From: Terriglobales bacterium
GTDB lineage: Bacteria > Acidobacteriota > Terriglobia > Terriglobales > Acidobacteriaceae
NCBI GenBank assembly: GCA_035624455.1
Contig: DASPRM010000153.1
Span: 1-64,000 of the forward strand
Direction of reading: 5' to 3'
DNA: 64,000 bases
A program made the translations under genes and the position numbers. Under the pieces are notes generated by a model, which did no database searches, was not told where the DNA came from, and was given only the letters and a program-made list of their open reading frames with translations. Below, piece by piece: positions 1 to 9,553 of the stretch. Each line of letters begins with the position of its first letter. The stretch's first letter is position 1.

Positions 1-637
1 GAGACTGTTTCTCCGCAAAGTGCATTTCGCTTTCCAGCGACGTGAAACGCTGGATGATCTCGTGCACCCTCAGCGACATGTTGTGTATGGTCTCGATCTG
101 TTCGCGAACTTCTCCGGAAAGCGCTCCCGGTTCGAGCAAAATCAGTTCGGAATTTCCCATGATGGAAGTCAGGGCGTTGTTCAGGCTGTGCCGCATGTCG
201 AGCATGTAGCGGCCGAGTGTGGCGTGCTTGTGATTGTCAGTGACCGCCTGCTCCGCGCGTTTAGCGCGTTTCACTGCCTCCACCCGCCGCAAAGCCTCAC
301 CCGCCAACAAAACTAGTGCGTTGACCCAGCCCTCATAGTCATTCAGCACCAGGACCCGCGGATGCGTGCCGCGTACGCTCTGCGCCTGGCCCGACCCATG
401 CGCGACAAAAAGTACGGGACGCTGTTGATAGTTCAGTGCCTTGAGGACTTCAGCGGAATTTTCCTGGCGGACAGTGCCGACGATAGCCAGATCAAAATCG
501 ATGGGGCAGTTTGCCGGCCTCGTCTCCGACGTGATCACCACAAAGGCAGGAACACTTCGTTCCGTCTGCCAGCGCGCCATCACGGAATGCGTGAATTCAG
601 GGTCGTCGGAGAAGATCAAAACGGTTGGTTGGTTCAC
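1..637 (-). CDS. Sensor histidine kinase, N-terminal part (runs off the window)
   Basis: The first 212 residues are visible; the gene continues beyond base 1. The GTG start at 637 has a GGAG seven bases upstream. Residues 1-110 look like a receiver fold that lost its function: the acidic pair D11-D12 is present, but the strand that should carry the phospho-accepting Asp reads DLAIVG, with Gly54 in its place. A helix rich in Arg/Lys/Glu follows, then a HisKA dimerisation segment with DMRHSLNNALTS, His150 being the likely phosphorylation site. The ATPase domain would lie outside the window. It follows the NtrC-type regulator on the same strand after a 318-base gap, so it may have its own promoter. 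Family level is fairly sure; stimulus unknown. Confidence 0.75.
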   Translation of the reverse strand, partial: MNQPTVLIFSDDPEFTHSVMARWQTERSVPAFVVITSETRPANCPIDFDLAIVGTVRQENSAEVLKALNYQQRPVLFVAHGSGQAQSVRGTHPRVLVLNDYEGWVNALVLLAGEALRRVEAVKRAKRAEQAVTDNHKHATLGRYMLDMRHSLNNALTSIMGNSELILLEPGALSGEVREQIETIHNMSLRVHEIIQRFTSLESEMHFAEKQS

Positions 638-955
638 CTTGAGATCTCCGTTACGACGGTGTCCGCTCCCGCTCCGCTGGTTGGCGAAAGCGGGGGGACA
701 CGTCGAACTGGGAGAAAGGGAGTGCAAGATGCCAGCCAAAACGCCATCAAGCCCGAAGTAAGGTAAGTAGCTGATTTCAGGGCGAAAATTAATAGGGCAG
801 CAGGGGAGCGGTAGGCCTGTGTCTCAAGGTGAAATGGTTTCTCGGTCTCACCATATCAGGCGGAGAAGCAGAAATTTGAACTGGGACGAGTTCGGGATCC
901 TCAGGCTCTCTTGTGGGTTTGTTGAGACCTGAGCTGCCAGGAATGAAATTGAGGT
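638..955. other. Intergenic, no gene seen
   Basis: Gap of 318 bases between the NtrC-type gene and the partial kinase. Small plus-strand frames crossing into the kinase gene have no ribosome-binding site or family resemblance. The stretch presumably holds the promoter of the partial kinase, but I cannot point to convincing -35/-10 or -24/-12 boxes. Confidence 0.5.
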
Positions 956-2359
956 CTAGCTCATATTTACCACTTCGGTGACCCCAGCTCCCCGCGGCAG
1001 CTCAATGTTGTAACGCTTCAGCTTGCGATATAGAGTGGCGCGACTGATACCCAGCATTTTCCCAGCCAGCACCTTGTCGCCCTTGGCCTGCTCGAACACG
1101 CGCCGGATGGTCTCGCGCTCCAGATCTTCGAGATTGGAAGACGAGGCGGACACATCGCCTCTTATGACCGGCAGCCCATCCGATGAGGCGCGAATGGCAG
1201 GCGGCAGATCGTGCACATCGATAGTCTGATGATTGCCTAGCGCGATCGCGCGCTCGATGCAATTCTCCAGCTCGCGGACATTTCCCGGCCAATCGTACTG
1301 TAGTAAACAGTTCATGGCGGCCGGAGTGAGCTGAATCTTCGAATTCGTTGCGTAGCGAGCCAGAAACGCCTGCACCAGGGCAGGTACGTCGGAACGGCGC
1401 TCACGTAAAGCTGGCAGATTGATGGTCACCACGTTCAATCGGAAGTAGAGATCCTTGCGAAAGGTTCCGGCGCGGTAGGCAGCTTCCAGATCGCGATTGG
1501 TCGCGGCGACTACGCGCACATCCACTTTGATCCGATCGTTGCTTCCCACGGGACGCACTTCTTTTTCTTGCAGGACACGCAACAGTTTGGCTTGCATCTC
1601 CAGCGGCAATTCGCCGATCTCGTCAAGAAAGATGGTTCCTCCGTCAGCAGCGCGGAAGAGACCCTCTTTGGACTTCAGCGCGCCTGTGAACGCCCCTTTT
1701 TCGTAGCCGAACAACTCGCTCTCGATCAGTGTCGGCACCAGCGAACCGCAGTCCACAGCCACGAACGGCCGCTTTCGCAACGAGCCCCGGAAGTGAATGG
1801 CCCTCGCTACCAATTCCTTGCCGGTTCCGCTTTCACCGCTGATCAGGACTGGCGTGCGCGTGTCTTTCAGCCGAGATACCATTCGCAAAATATCCTGGAT
1901 CTTGGCCGAGGATCCGTCGATGACATTCAACTCCATTTCATTGCTGACCACCTGGCGCAGATATTCGTTCTCCGCCACCAGGCGGACCTTTTCTTTCATC
2001 CGCTGCAGAAGCAGCTTCAATTGCCCGGCGCCAAAAGGCTTGGTAATGTAGTCATAGGCACCCAGCTTCATAGCTTCGACGGCGGATTCTATTGAGCCAT
2101 GGCCGGTGATGATGGCGAACTCAGTGCGAGGAAGTAATTGTTTGCCCTGGCGCAGCAACTCGTCCCCGGTCATGTTGGGCAGCATGCGATCCACGAGCAC
2201 AATGTCGGGAGATTCCGTCTCCAGCAAGGCCAGCGCACCCTCGCCGCTCTCTGCCTCGACACAATCGAAGCCCAGCGAGGCGCCGATGGTCATGCACAGC
2301 TTGCGGATGCTTTGTTCGTCATCCACGATGAGGAAGTGTATGCGGAATTCGTCGGTCAT
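956..2359 (-). CDS. NtrC-family sigma-54-dependent response regulator
   Basis: 467 residues with the full NtrC architecture. The receiver covers 5-120 with Asp57 as phospho-acceptor and Lys107 in YITKPF. The AAA+ sigma-54 interaction domain covers about 145-370, with Walker A GESGTGKE (175-182), the sigma-54 contact loop GAFTGA (222-227) and Walker B GTIFLDE (241-247). A Fis-type helix-turn-helix sits near 420-455. The protein should activate RNA polymerase carrying sigma-54 after phosphorylation, probably by the large kinase encoded just upstream on the same strand. A -24/-12 type promoter lies about 4 kb away in front of the divergent tonB-mcp-che cluster and is a plausible target. No strong Shine-Dalgarno precedes the ATG at 2359. 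Confidence 0.93.
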   Translation of the reverse strand: MTDEFRIHFLIVDDEQSIRKLCMTIGASLGFDCVEAESGEGALALLETESPDIVLVDRMLPNMTGDELLRQGKQLLPRTEFAIITGHGSIESAVEAMKLGAYDYITKPFGAGQLKLLLQRMKEKVRLVAENEYLRQVVSNEMELNVIDGSSAKIQDILRMVSRLKDTRTPVLISGESGTGKELVARAIHFRGSLRKRPFVAVDCGSLVPTLIESELFGYEKGAFTGALKSKEGLFRAADGGTIFLDEIGELPLEMQAKLLRVLQEKEVRPVGSNDRIKVDVRVVAATNRDLEAAYRAGTFRKDLYFRLNVVTINLPALRERRSDVPALVQAFLARYATNSKIQLTPAAMNCLLQYDWPGNVRELENCIERAIALGNHQTIDVHDLPPAIRASSDGLPVIRGDVSASSSNLEDLERETIRRVFEQAKGDKVLAGKMLGISRATLYRKLKRYNIELPRGAGVTEVVNMS

Positions 2360-2489
2360 TTAGTATCGTCACTTTTGACAACGCAACCGTAACTGCAGAT
2401 CCGTCGGCCGCTCCGGACGGCCTCCTGGATTGCAAGCACGTCGTGTCGCGACGCTGCGGCTAAGAACCTCGGCTTTTTCAAAACTGGCA

Positions 2490-2891
2490 TTACGGCTCGC
2501 CGACCACTCTCTGTACCACCGACATCAACTGCTGAATGCGAAAAGGTTTTTCCACACAGGGTGCACCGGTACGCGTGAGTGTGGCCGCAGTTTCCTCATT
2601 CACGATGTCGCCGGTAATGAAAATCAGCTTCGAGACCAGTTCCGGGCGGTGGGCTGCCAGCCAGGCGTGAACGTCAGAGCCATCCACCCCACCGGGAGTG
2701 CGCATGTCCGACACCACTCCGAGAAAGGCTCCCGACTCGAGGACCCTCAAGGCCTCGACCCCGGTGGTTACGGCAATCACCTGGTAGCCTCCCCGTTCCA
2801 ATGCTGCACGAACGAACGACATGACCGAAGGCTCATCCTCGATCACCAGAATCGGCGGTTTCCCTGCAGCAATTGGGCGGGCCGGAGTCAC
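2490..2891 (-). CDS. Single-domain response regulator (CheY-like receiver)
   Basis: 133 residues, one receiver domain and no output domain. Acidic pocket E18-D19 within ILVIEDEP, phospho-acceptor Asp62 in VVSDMRTP, Thr93 in FITGD and Lys115 in VEKPF are all present. I place the start at the GTG at 2891 because it overlaps the TGA of the kinase gene by three bases, the usual sign of translational coupling. A longer frame reaching 3038 only adds sequence that overlaps the kinase C-terminus and resembles nothing. It is most likely a phosphotransfer partner of the kinase, either an intermediate or a phosphate sink, sitting between the kinase and the NtrC-type regulator. The partner specificity is inference. 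Confidence 0.88.
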   Translation of the reverse strand: MTPARPIAAGKPPILVIEDEPSVMSFVRAALERGGYQVIAVTTGVEALRVLESGAFLGVVSDMRTPGGVDGSDVHAWLAAHRPELVSKLIFITGDIVNEETAATLTRTGAPCVEKPFRIQQLMSVVQRVVGEP

Positions 2892-5800
2892 TGCATTGCT
2901 CCAGCTTCGGCGCCCGCGGCGGGGGCGGTCTCCTGATCTCCAGGCAACGGCAGGCGGACGATAAAAGTGGCTCCCGGGCTGTCCGCATTGTTGCGGCAGA
3001 AGATTTCGCCCGAGTGTTCGCGAATGATGCCGTAGCAAATGCTCAAGCCCAACCCCGTACCCTTCCCCACTTCCTTGGTGGTGAAGAAGGGATCAAAAAT
3101 GCGCTCCGGATAGAGAACTCCATTGCCATTGTCACGGAAGGAAACTTCTGCGTAGCCGTCCCCGTAACTGGTTGCGATCTCGATTACACCAGGCCGTTTT
3201 GCCTCCAGCACTGCATCGTAGGCATTGTTCACGATGTTCAGAAACACCTGCTGGAGTTGGTGAGAATCGCCGATCACGTCAGGCAGGGGCTCGCTGAACT
3301 TCTCCACAACGCGTACCGCATGATTGGCAAAATCGTAAGATCGCAGGGCTAATGTCTGGCGCAGAATAGAATTCAGCCGCACCGGCTGGCGTTGTGGTGG
3401 CATCTGCCGGGCGAAGCTTAAGAGGTTTTGGACAATCTGCTTGGTGCGCTGGCCCTCCTGCAGAATCACCTGCAGATCCGCTTTGGCAAATTCGGGAATA
3501 TTTGGGTGCTCCAGCAGAAGGTCGGCAAACCCCAGGATCGCCGTCAGGGGATTGTTAACCTCATGAGCGACTCCCGAAACCAACTGGCCCACCGCGGCCA
3601 TTTTCTCGGTGTGCATCAGCTTGGCCTGCAGCATAGCTGCATCCGTGATGTCCGTCATTACCACCACAATGCTGTTGACTGCGCCAGACTCATCTCGCAT
3701 GGGGCTGAGGTTGAGAGCAAACTGCCCCACGCGGCCCCGACCCAACACAATCGGAAGCTCGAGGTTATCGACCTGCTGGCCTCGGGTGGTGGAAGCCAAC
3801 GACTCGGCCAAGCTCTCGCGCCTGCCCGGGGGGACCAGTTCGGTAAGCCTTTGGCCGATCAGATCTTCCTGGCGGTAGCCTCCCGCTTCAAAACAGCGCC
3901 GATTCGCATAGCTGATGCGCCCCCCAGTGTCCACTACCAGAATCATGCTTTGCGTAGCGTTTAGGATCTTGTTGTTGAAATCGCGCTGCCGTTGCAACTC
4001 AGACTGGAAGTTCTTCTGTTCGGTGACGTCCAGAATCAGACCGCGGTATTGCAGGGTTGCTCCCTGCGAATCGCGAACCGCGAAGGCGTTCTGCAAGGTG
4101 TGAATCAAAGAGCCGTCTTTCCGTCGCAAAAGCTCTTCATAGTTGCGTAGGGTGCCGGTCTTCTCTATTTCACGGCGAAAGACCTCACGGTGCGCGGGCG
4201 AAGCATAGAGCTGCGGCGCTATATCGATTTGCAATAACTCGTCGCGGCTGTTGTATCCCAGCATGCGAACCAGGGCGTCGTTAACTTCGATGAACCGCCC
4301 CTCGGGGGTGGAAAAGAACAAGCCTTCCTGGATGGTGTCGAACAACTCGCGATAGCGACGCTCTGCCTCACGGCGATCAGTAATGTCTTTAAGCACGTGA
4401 ATCGTCTGAAAGCCTTCGTTGAGCGCGCCATGAATCCGCGAAGTGGAAACCAGGTAGGTGCGTTCGAGCACGGGATGAATGTATTCATCGGCACCATCCA
4501 GCCCTACCCGGCAGAAAGGACATGGTTGCGTGCTGTGATCAGAGGCCATGGCCACCAGCGCACGCATGCTGATTCCAATCAATTCCGGCGGGCGGACCCC
4601 GATGAAGTCCGCCAGGGTGCGGTTGACGCGTAGTACGGTGTTGTTCTCGTCGTGCACGACGATGAAATCTGTAATGGCGTCAAAGATCTCCACCCAGTGG
4701 CGATTAGCCTGATCCATGCGAGTAAACAGGCGGGCATTTTCCAGCGCCACCGAAGCATGGGCGGCCAGCGCAGTCAGCAGACTCTTTTCCGGCTCGGCGA
4801 GGGCTTCCTGGCGATCAATGAGACACAGCATTCCGATGATGTCGCCATCGCTGCTGCGCAACCGGGCTACCGTCAGTTCCTCCCATCCCAGGGATCCAGC
4901 GAGTGCGGGCCCGATGAGCCCGGCCGCGTTGCCCGAGCTGATCGGCTCCGCGGACCGCGACGCCAACTCGGTTAGAGCGGCATTGAGACGGCGGACTAGG
5001 TTGCGATCGCTAATGCTGGAGTTTTCCGGAAGAACCACCGTTTCGAGGATGGAACGCTGTGCCAGAGCCAACACTCCTGCCCTGGCGTCTAGCATGTCGG
5101 CCGCTCGCTCCGTAAAACTGCGCACAAACTGAGGCAAACGCAGCGAAGAATTTAGCTCGAGCGAGAGCGCCATCAGGTTTTCTGCCCGCTTACGGTTCTG
5201 CTGGGAGGCATCGATGCGCAGCACGGCTTCCAGCAGAGGAGCCACTGCGTTTGCCAGCAGCGTCGCACGGCGCGTATCTTCCGGTCCAATCGCATTCCCA
5301 GCCAACTTGTCGAGCAGCAATACGAAGCCCATGGGGCGGCGATCCTGACCGGCCAGCGGCAGGGCAAAGTACTGCTTCATCTTTAGTTGAGAAGCTACCC
5401 CGAGGTCCGCGAGTGGTTCCCTGGTGACATCCTCAGACGACACCGGCTCTGTGCTGGACAACCACAATTTGGTGAAGAACTCGGGCAGCGCTACGCGAAC
5501 CGGACGGACATTATTCGCTTCAGCTAACCAACTCACCGTCGCCTGGCTGTTGTGCAGCAGCACCATAGCCGATCGCCGGAATCCAAGAAACCCCGCTGCC
5601 CTTACGAGCAATCGCTGATAAAACTCGTCCAACTTCCTGATTGCACTCAGCTCGGCGGTAATGCCCACCAACTGCTGCAACTCTCGCGCTCGCAGCTCGC
5701 CGACTACGGAGTCTCCAAATAGCGCAGCCAGAATCGTGATCTGTTGTATAAGTGCGGGATCTGCTTGTGGAGTGCTCGCGGAACATACGAAAAGAAGCAC

Positions 5801-6211
5801 CCCCTGGGGTTGATCGCCGACCAGCACGGGTGCGGCAATCGAGTGCGGGTTTCCGGGCACTGTCGCCGGGGCCGGTTGGGGAGTTGCACTGGCATCCGAG
5901 ACGACTCGCCGAGAGCGCAGGGCCTGCCAAACGATCGGACGGTGACCAGGGTCGAGATGCCGGTCACGGGTGGCTGCCGCTTCTGGGCCATTCCCTCCTG
6001 CCCCTACCAAAACATCGGAAGAGACAGCCTGCCAGAAATAAATAGCGCCAAGGCCAAGAGCCTCGCGGCTGGACTGACAGAAAAGGTCAATCAAATACCT
6101 AAAGTCGTCATTCTCCGATGCCACCCGCGTTAGCTGCAGCAGCAACCGCTGGAAGGAATCGAGGCGAGCTGACGGGGGAGAAGCGGCATCGTTCTGTTGG
6201 CCGATCATCAT
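2888..6211 (-). CDS. Large GAF/PAS sensor histidine kinase
   Basis: 1107 residues from the ATG at 6211; a TTG at 6316 would add 35 residues without any recognisable domain. There are no membrane segments, so it is cytoplasmic. Order, roughly: three GAF-like domains (35-170, 185-335, 345-495), three PAS domains (505-615, 615-735, 745-860), a HisKA domain with the phospho-accepting His883 in GVAHEVNNP, and a HATPase_c domain (975-1090) with the N box NIVNNAYDAV, the G1 box DNGNGV and the G2 box GTGLGL. The first PAS contains a CPFC pair (about 564-567) that might bind a metal or act in redox sensing, which is inference. It heads an operon with the single receiver and, after 130 bases, the NtrC-type activator, so it is the likely sensor of that system. 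Confidence 0.9.
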   Translation of the reverse strand: MMIGQQNDAASPPSARLDSFQRLLLQLTRVASENDDFRYLIDLFCQSSREALGLGAIYFWQAVSSDVLVGAGGNGPEAAATRDRHLDPGHRPIVWQALRSRRVVSDASATPQPAPATVPGNPHSIAAPVLVGDQPQGVLLFVCSASTPQADPALIQQITILAALFGDSVVGELRARELQQLVGITAELSAIRKLDEFYQRLLVRAAGFLGFRRSAMVLLHNSQATVSWLAEANNVRPVRVALPEFFTKLWLSSTEPVSSEDVTREPLADLGVASQLKMKQYFALPLAGQDRRPMGFVLLLDKLAGNAIGPEDTRRATLLANAVAPLLEAVLRIDASQQNRKRAENLMALSLELNSSLRLPQFVRSFTERAADMLDARAGVLALAQRSILETVVLPENSSISDRNLVRRLNAALTELASRSAEPISSGNAAGLIGPALAGSLGWEELTVARLRSSDGDIIGMLCLIDRQEALAEPEKSLLTALAAHASVALENARLFTRMDQANRHWVEIFDAITDFIVVHDENNTVLRVNRTLADFIGVRPPELIGISMRALVAMASDHSTQPCPFCRVGLDGADEYIHPVLERTYLVSTSRIHGALNEGFQTIHVLKDITDRREAERRYRELFDTIQEGLFFSTPEGRFIEVNDALVRMLGYNSRDELLQIDIAPQLYASPAHREVFRREIEKTGTLRNYEELLRRKDGSLIHTLQNAFAVRDSQGATLQYRGLILDVTEQKNFQSELQRQRDFNNKILNATQSMILVVDTGGRISYANRRCFEAGGYRQEDLIGQRLTELVPPGRRESLAESLASTTRGQQVDNLELPIVLGRGRVGQFALNLSPMRDESGAVNSIVVVMTDITDAAMLQAKLMHTEKMAAVGQLVSGVAHEVNNPLTAILGFADLLLEHPNIPEFAKADLQVILQEGQRTKQIVQNLLSFARQMPPQRQPVRLNSILRQTLALRSYDFANHAVRVVEKFSEPLPDVIGDSHQLQQVFLNIVNNAYDAVLEAKRPGVIEIATSYGDGYAEVSFRDNGNGVLYPERIFDPFFTTKEVGKGTGLGLSICYGIIREHSGEIFCRNNADSPGATFIVRLPLPGDQETAPAAGAEAGAMQ

Positions 6212-6510
6212 GAGAAAACAAATACTTAGCGCACTGATTTCCGAAGAAGCTCTGCTCTGTGGAGGTCTGCAAAAGTACTCTGGAATCTCATTTTGAGTCA
6301 AGGAATTTGGCTGCAAAGTCTACGGATTGGCAACCACTTGCGAACAACTGCGCCTGATCTCAGCCTGAGATGTAACCTCCCTTTCATCAGACCTTTGAGA
6401 CGAACTCTGTTCCAAAGAGCGCCCGTTTCTGCTAGCAAGAGGCTCTGTAAGCAGTTGTCTACCAGTGACTTACTCCTGCGACGCCACCCTTAGGCACCCT
6501 TTTCATAGGC

Positions 6511-6526
6511 TGGCATCAACCGTGCA
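6511..6526 (+). promoter_or_regulatory. Candidate sigma-54 (-24/-12) promoter of the tonB-mcp-che cluster
   Basis: The stretch TGGCATCAACCGTGCA matches the sigma-54 consensus TGGCAC-N5-TTGCW: GG at 6512-6513 and GC at 6524-6525 are separated by exactly ten bases, with a T before GC and an A after it. Transcription would begin near 6537, leaving about a 30-base leader before the GTG at 6567. An NtrC-type activator gene lies nearby on the opposite strand, which supports the reading. The C-to-T change in the -24 box and the missing second T of the -12 box are deviations. Confidence 0.55.
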
Positions 6527-6566
6527 CGCATTCTTCGGCTGGACTCTATTCAGGCGAGGAGGACGA

Positions 6567-6917
6567 GTGTCTGCCAGCAATGTCATTCGCTGCTTGAGCT
6601 GTAGCGCAACAGCGGTCGTTCTCTGCCTGCTGATGGTTGCCGCATCACCGTCGCGGGCTGCCGACGACGAAGAGCTACGGCACCCCAAGAGCAAAGTAGT
6701 GCCGGTTTATCCAGAACTGGCCAAGAAGATGAACATCACTGGCACGGTAAAGCTGCAATTGGTGATTGCGCCCAATGGAGTTGTAAAGACGGCAAAGGTG
6801 ATCGGCGGCCACCCTGTGCTCGTGGAGTCCTGTGTGGATGCAGTGAAGAAGTGGCGTTATGAGCGCGCCGCAGGTGAGACCAGCGCCACGGTGGAATTCC
6901 ATTTTGACGGTCAGTGA
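6567..6917 (+). CDS. Small exported TonB C-terminal domain protein
   Basis: 116 residues. The GTG at 6567 is preceded by GAGGAGG, and from there the protein begins with a clear signal peptide (hydrophobic core about residues 12-25, AxA-like cleavage near ASPSRA). The rest is one TonB C-terminal domain (PF03544 type), with KVVPVYPELAKK, the GTVKLQLVIAPNG strand-turn and the end VKKWRYERA. The N-terminal membrane anchor is replaced by a cleavable signal and the proline-rich spacer is missing, so it cannot act as a classical TonB; such stand-alone domains are common in Acidobacteria and of uncertain role. It is the first gene after the putative sigma-54 promoter, 60 bases before the MCP gene. 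Confidence 0.85.
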   Translation: MSASNVIRCLSCSATAVVLCLLMVAASPSRAADDEELRHPKSKVVPVYPELAKKMNITGTVKLQLVIAPNGVVKTAKVIGGHPVLVESCVDAVKKWRYERAAGETSATVEFHFDGQ

Positions 6918-6977
6918 GGGTGGTTTTCCCTCCACTGGCGCGGGTTGGACTTAGGGTTGGCGGTCGTAGGAGTGGCA

Positions 6978-8999
6978 ATGACGATTAGCAAACGGCTGTA
7001 CAAAAACTTCGGAATACTGCTGGCGATCGTGGTGGTGCTCTGTCTGGTGAACATTGTGGCCGTGCAACGGGAGCACTCGGCGCGTAATGCGGCGGCGCGA
7101 TCCTGGGAACTGGCACACTCGAGCGGCGAGATTCGCAATCAGATGATGGCTAATCGCCAGTTCCTCAACAATTACCTGTTAAGTGGGGATAGCCGCGAGA
7201 TCGGCAATCTGGCTGATGGGACCAGCAAGCTGCACGAATTGATCCGCCAGGCCACCGACAAGGTGGGTTCCGAGCAGCAGCGCTCCACCCTGGGCAAGCT
7301 GAACGATGCCGAGCGCCAATGGGAAGAGGGCTTCGCACGGCCGCTAATGGAGAAGCGCAGACAGGTCGATGCCGGCGATGCGACTGTCAGTGACCTGCAG
7401 ATTCTGTATCTGCAGCTGAATCCCGGCTCGTGGATGCAGTCCTCCACGGTCTATATCGACCAGGTTGACAATCTGACCAACAAAGAACTGGAAGATCAAC
7501 GGCACACAGATTCCATCGCAGGTACTGTAACCCTCTTGCTGGCGATCCTGGGCACACTGGTAGCGCTGGTCCTGGGTGTACTGATTTCCTACCGGACTTC
7601 GCGCTCGATCACAGACCCATTGACCCATCTGATGACCGTGGCCCGCGAGATCGGCGAATCCGGTGATCTGGACCACCAGATCGACATGAACCGCGAAGAT
7701 GAGATTGGCCAATTAGGGCGCACCTTCGCCAATATGGTCTCCTATTTGCGAGAAATGTCATCTGTGTCAGAGGCCATTGCCCGCGGCGATCTCACGGTAG
7801 AGGTCCGGCCGCGCTCCAACCGTGACACCTTGGCGCTGGCATTTATGCGCATGGTCGAAGGCCTGCGCTCGCTGGTCAGCAGCGTACGCGACAGTGCCTC
7901 CCAGGTGGCCAGCGGCTCCAACCAGGTTTCCAGCGCCTCGGAAGAATCTGCCAAGCTGAGCGTGCAGGCTTCGTCTTCCATCGACGAAGTGACCAGCACC
8001 ATGCACGAGATGAGCGTGAACGTGCAGAACATGGTGAAGAACACGCAAATGCAGGCTTCCAGCGTAAGCGAGACGTCCGCTTCCATTGATCAGATGGTGG
8101 CCTCCATCCAGCGTGTGGCCGATACAGCCAGAGTGCTGCTGGAAATCTCGCAGCGCTCGCGTGAGGAAGTGCAGGCCGGCATCGGCACCATGCAGAAAAC
8201 CACTGAGGGATTGAATCGCATCAACGGGTCCATTCACTCATCAGCCGAAATTATCGATGTGCTGGGGCAACGTGCCGACGATATCGGCAAGATCATTGAG
8301 GTCATCGATGACTTGGCCGAGCAGACGAACCTGCTGGCGCTGAATGCCGCCATCGAGGCTGCCCGAGCCGGAGAGCATGGCCTGGGATTTGCCGTGGTGG
8401 CCGACGAGGTCCGAAAGCTTGCGGAAAAATCCGCGCAATCCACCAAAGAAATTTCCGAACTCATCCAGAGCATCCAGAAAGAAGCGCAGCGAGCCGTGGA
8501 GAACATGGAGAAGAGCACTTCGATCGTCAACGAGGGGCTGAACATCGGCAGCGACCTGAGTGGAGCGCTAAAGAAGATCTCCAATGTCGTAACTGAAGTC
8601 TTCAAGTTTGCCCAGGAGATTGGAGCTGCCACTAACGAACAGTCGCATGGCTCCGCACAAATTGCTAAAGCGACCACGCGGCTGAATGAGATCACGCACG
8701 AGATCAACTCCTCAGTGGAAGAGCAAGCCTCGGGAGCCCAGGCGGTAGTGATGGCCATGGAACGCATGCGCGAAATGGTGCAGCGATTTACCTCCGGGTC
8801 TGCTGAACTGGCAGCTTCGTCCGAGCAGATGTCGAAGATGTCACGCATGCTGATGGAAGCCATGGATCGATTCGTGTTGGAAGGCGTGAGTGGAAGCGCA
8901 GCTTTCAAGGGCGAGGCCTTTGCTCATGGCAACGGACGCGGCAGCAACCCGGGATCGGATTTCCGGTCCATTCCCGCGCAGGTGGTCTCGCGCCGCTGA
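6978..8999 (+). CDS. Methyl-accepting chemotaxis protein
   Basis: 673 residues, starting at the ATG at 6978 behind a GGAG; the in-frame start 33 bases earlier lacks a site. An N-terminal membrane helix (about 10-28) and a second near 190-212 enclose a roughly 160-residue helical periplasmic sensor of the four-helix/CHASE3 type. A HAMP domain follows (about 210-265), then a long coiled coil with the conserved hairpin tip around [19 protein letters not shown] and the [13 protein letters not shown] helix. The C-terminus has no CheR/CheB-docking pentapeptide. It should cluster with CheW and CheA and modulate kinase activity in response to an unknown signal. It is followed by cheW after 11 bases and is the only receptor in the cluster. 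Confidence 0.95.
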   Translation: MTISKRLYKNFGILLAIVVVLCLVNIVAVQREHSARNAAARSWELAHSSGEIRNQMMANRQFLNNYLLSGDSREIGNLADGTSKLHELIRQATDKVGSEQQRSTLGKLNDAERQWEEGFARPLMEKRRQVDAGDATVSDLQILYLQLNPGSWMQSSTVYIDQVDNLTNKELEDQRHTDSIAGTVTLLLAILGTLVALVLGVLISYRTSRSITDPLTHLMTVAREIGESGDLDHQIDMNREDEIGQLGRTFANMVSYLREMSSVSEAIARGDLTVEVRPRSNRDTLALAFMRMVEGLRSLVSSVRDSASQVASGSNQVSSASEESAKLSVQASSSIDEVTSTMHEMSVNVQNMVKNTQMQASSVSETSASIDQMVASIQRVADTARVLLEISQRSREEVQAGIGTMQKTTEGLNRINGSIHSSAEIIDVLGQRADDIGKIIEVIDDLAEQTNLLALNAAIEAARAGEHGLGFAVVADEVRKLAEKSAQSTKEISELIQSIQKEAQRAVENMEKSTSIVNEGLNIGSDLSGALKKISNVVTEVFKFAQEIGAATNEQSHGSAQIAKATTRLNEITHEINSSVEEQASGAQAVVMAMERMREMVQRFTSGSAELAASSEQMSKMSRMLMEAMDRFVLEGVSGSAAFKGEAFAHGNGRGSNPGSDFRSIPAQVVSRR

Positions 9000-9010
9000 G
9001 AGGGACGTGG

Positions 9011-9487
9011 ATGACGAATGAACATCATATCGTCGGCTTCCGCATCGGAGCAGAAAGCTTTGGCCTCCCAATCTCTCTTGTGCACGAGATCGTGCGCGTT
9101 CCTGAAATCACTGCCGTACCGGAATCGCCGGACTTCGTAGAGGGTGTCATCAATCTGCGTGGCAAGATCATTCCCGTGGTGGATCTGCGAAAGCGGTTTG
9201 GCGAAGTCAAAACTGTTCCCAATAAGAAGAATCGTGTGATTGTGGTAGAGCTGAATGGCAAGCTGGTTGGTCTGGTGGTCGATGCTGCTTCTGAGGTATT
9301 GAAGCTGGCGGCCTCCGCGGTTGAACCTCCTCCCCAGATATTCGAGGAAAACGAACTTAACTACGTCACAGGAGTGGGCAAGCTCGATCAGCGGCTGATC
9401 ATTTTGGTGGACTTGCAAAAAATCCTGCAGCGCGGAGATCTGCACCGCCTAGGCGAATTGGACAAGGCGCCGGGGACCACGGCGTAG
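9011..9487 (+). CDS. cheW: Chemotaxis coupling protein CheW
   Basis: 158 residues, one CheW domain. Typical elements are visible: FRIGAESFGLPISLVHEI at the start of the first barrel, EGVINLRGKIIPVVDLRKRFG in the middle and VGKLDQRLIILVDLQKIL near the end. It links the receptor tip to CheA. It lies 11 bases after the MCP gene and 66 bases before cheR, all on one strand, so it almost certainly belongs to the same transcript. Confidence 0.95.
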   Translation: MTNEHHIVGFRIGAESFGLPISLVHEIVRVPEITAVPESPDFVEGVINLRGKIIPVVDLRKRFGEVKTVPNKKNRVIVVELNGKLVGLVVDAASEVLKLAASAVEPPPQIFEENELNYVTGVGKLDQRLIILVDLQKILQRGDLHRLGELDKAPGTTA

Positions 9488-9553
9488 AGGCAGCACAAAT
9501 GCCAGCATGCGGTTAGGCTGGCACTGGTGGCAAAAAGAGATTGCGAGTAAGGC

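Noticed and set aside
6327-6342. Second -24/-12-like sequence (TTGGCAACCACTTGCG)
   Set aside because: GG and GC are nine bases apart in place of ten, and sigma-54 does not tolerate this spacing. It also lies 220 bases from the next start.
8234-8908. Minus-strand open frame of 224 residues
   Set aside because: Antisense to the MCP coiled coil. Its Ser/Ala/Met-rich composition is the usual shadow of such a gene.
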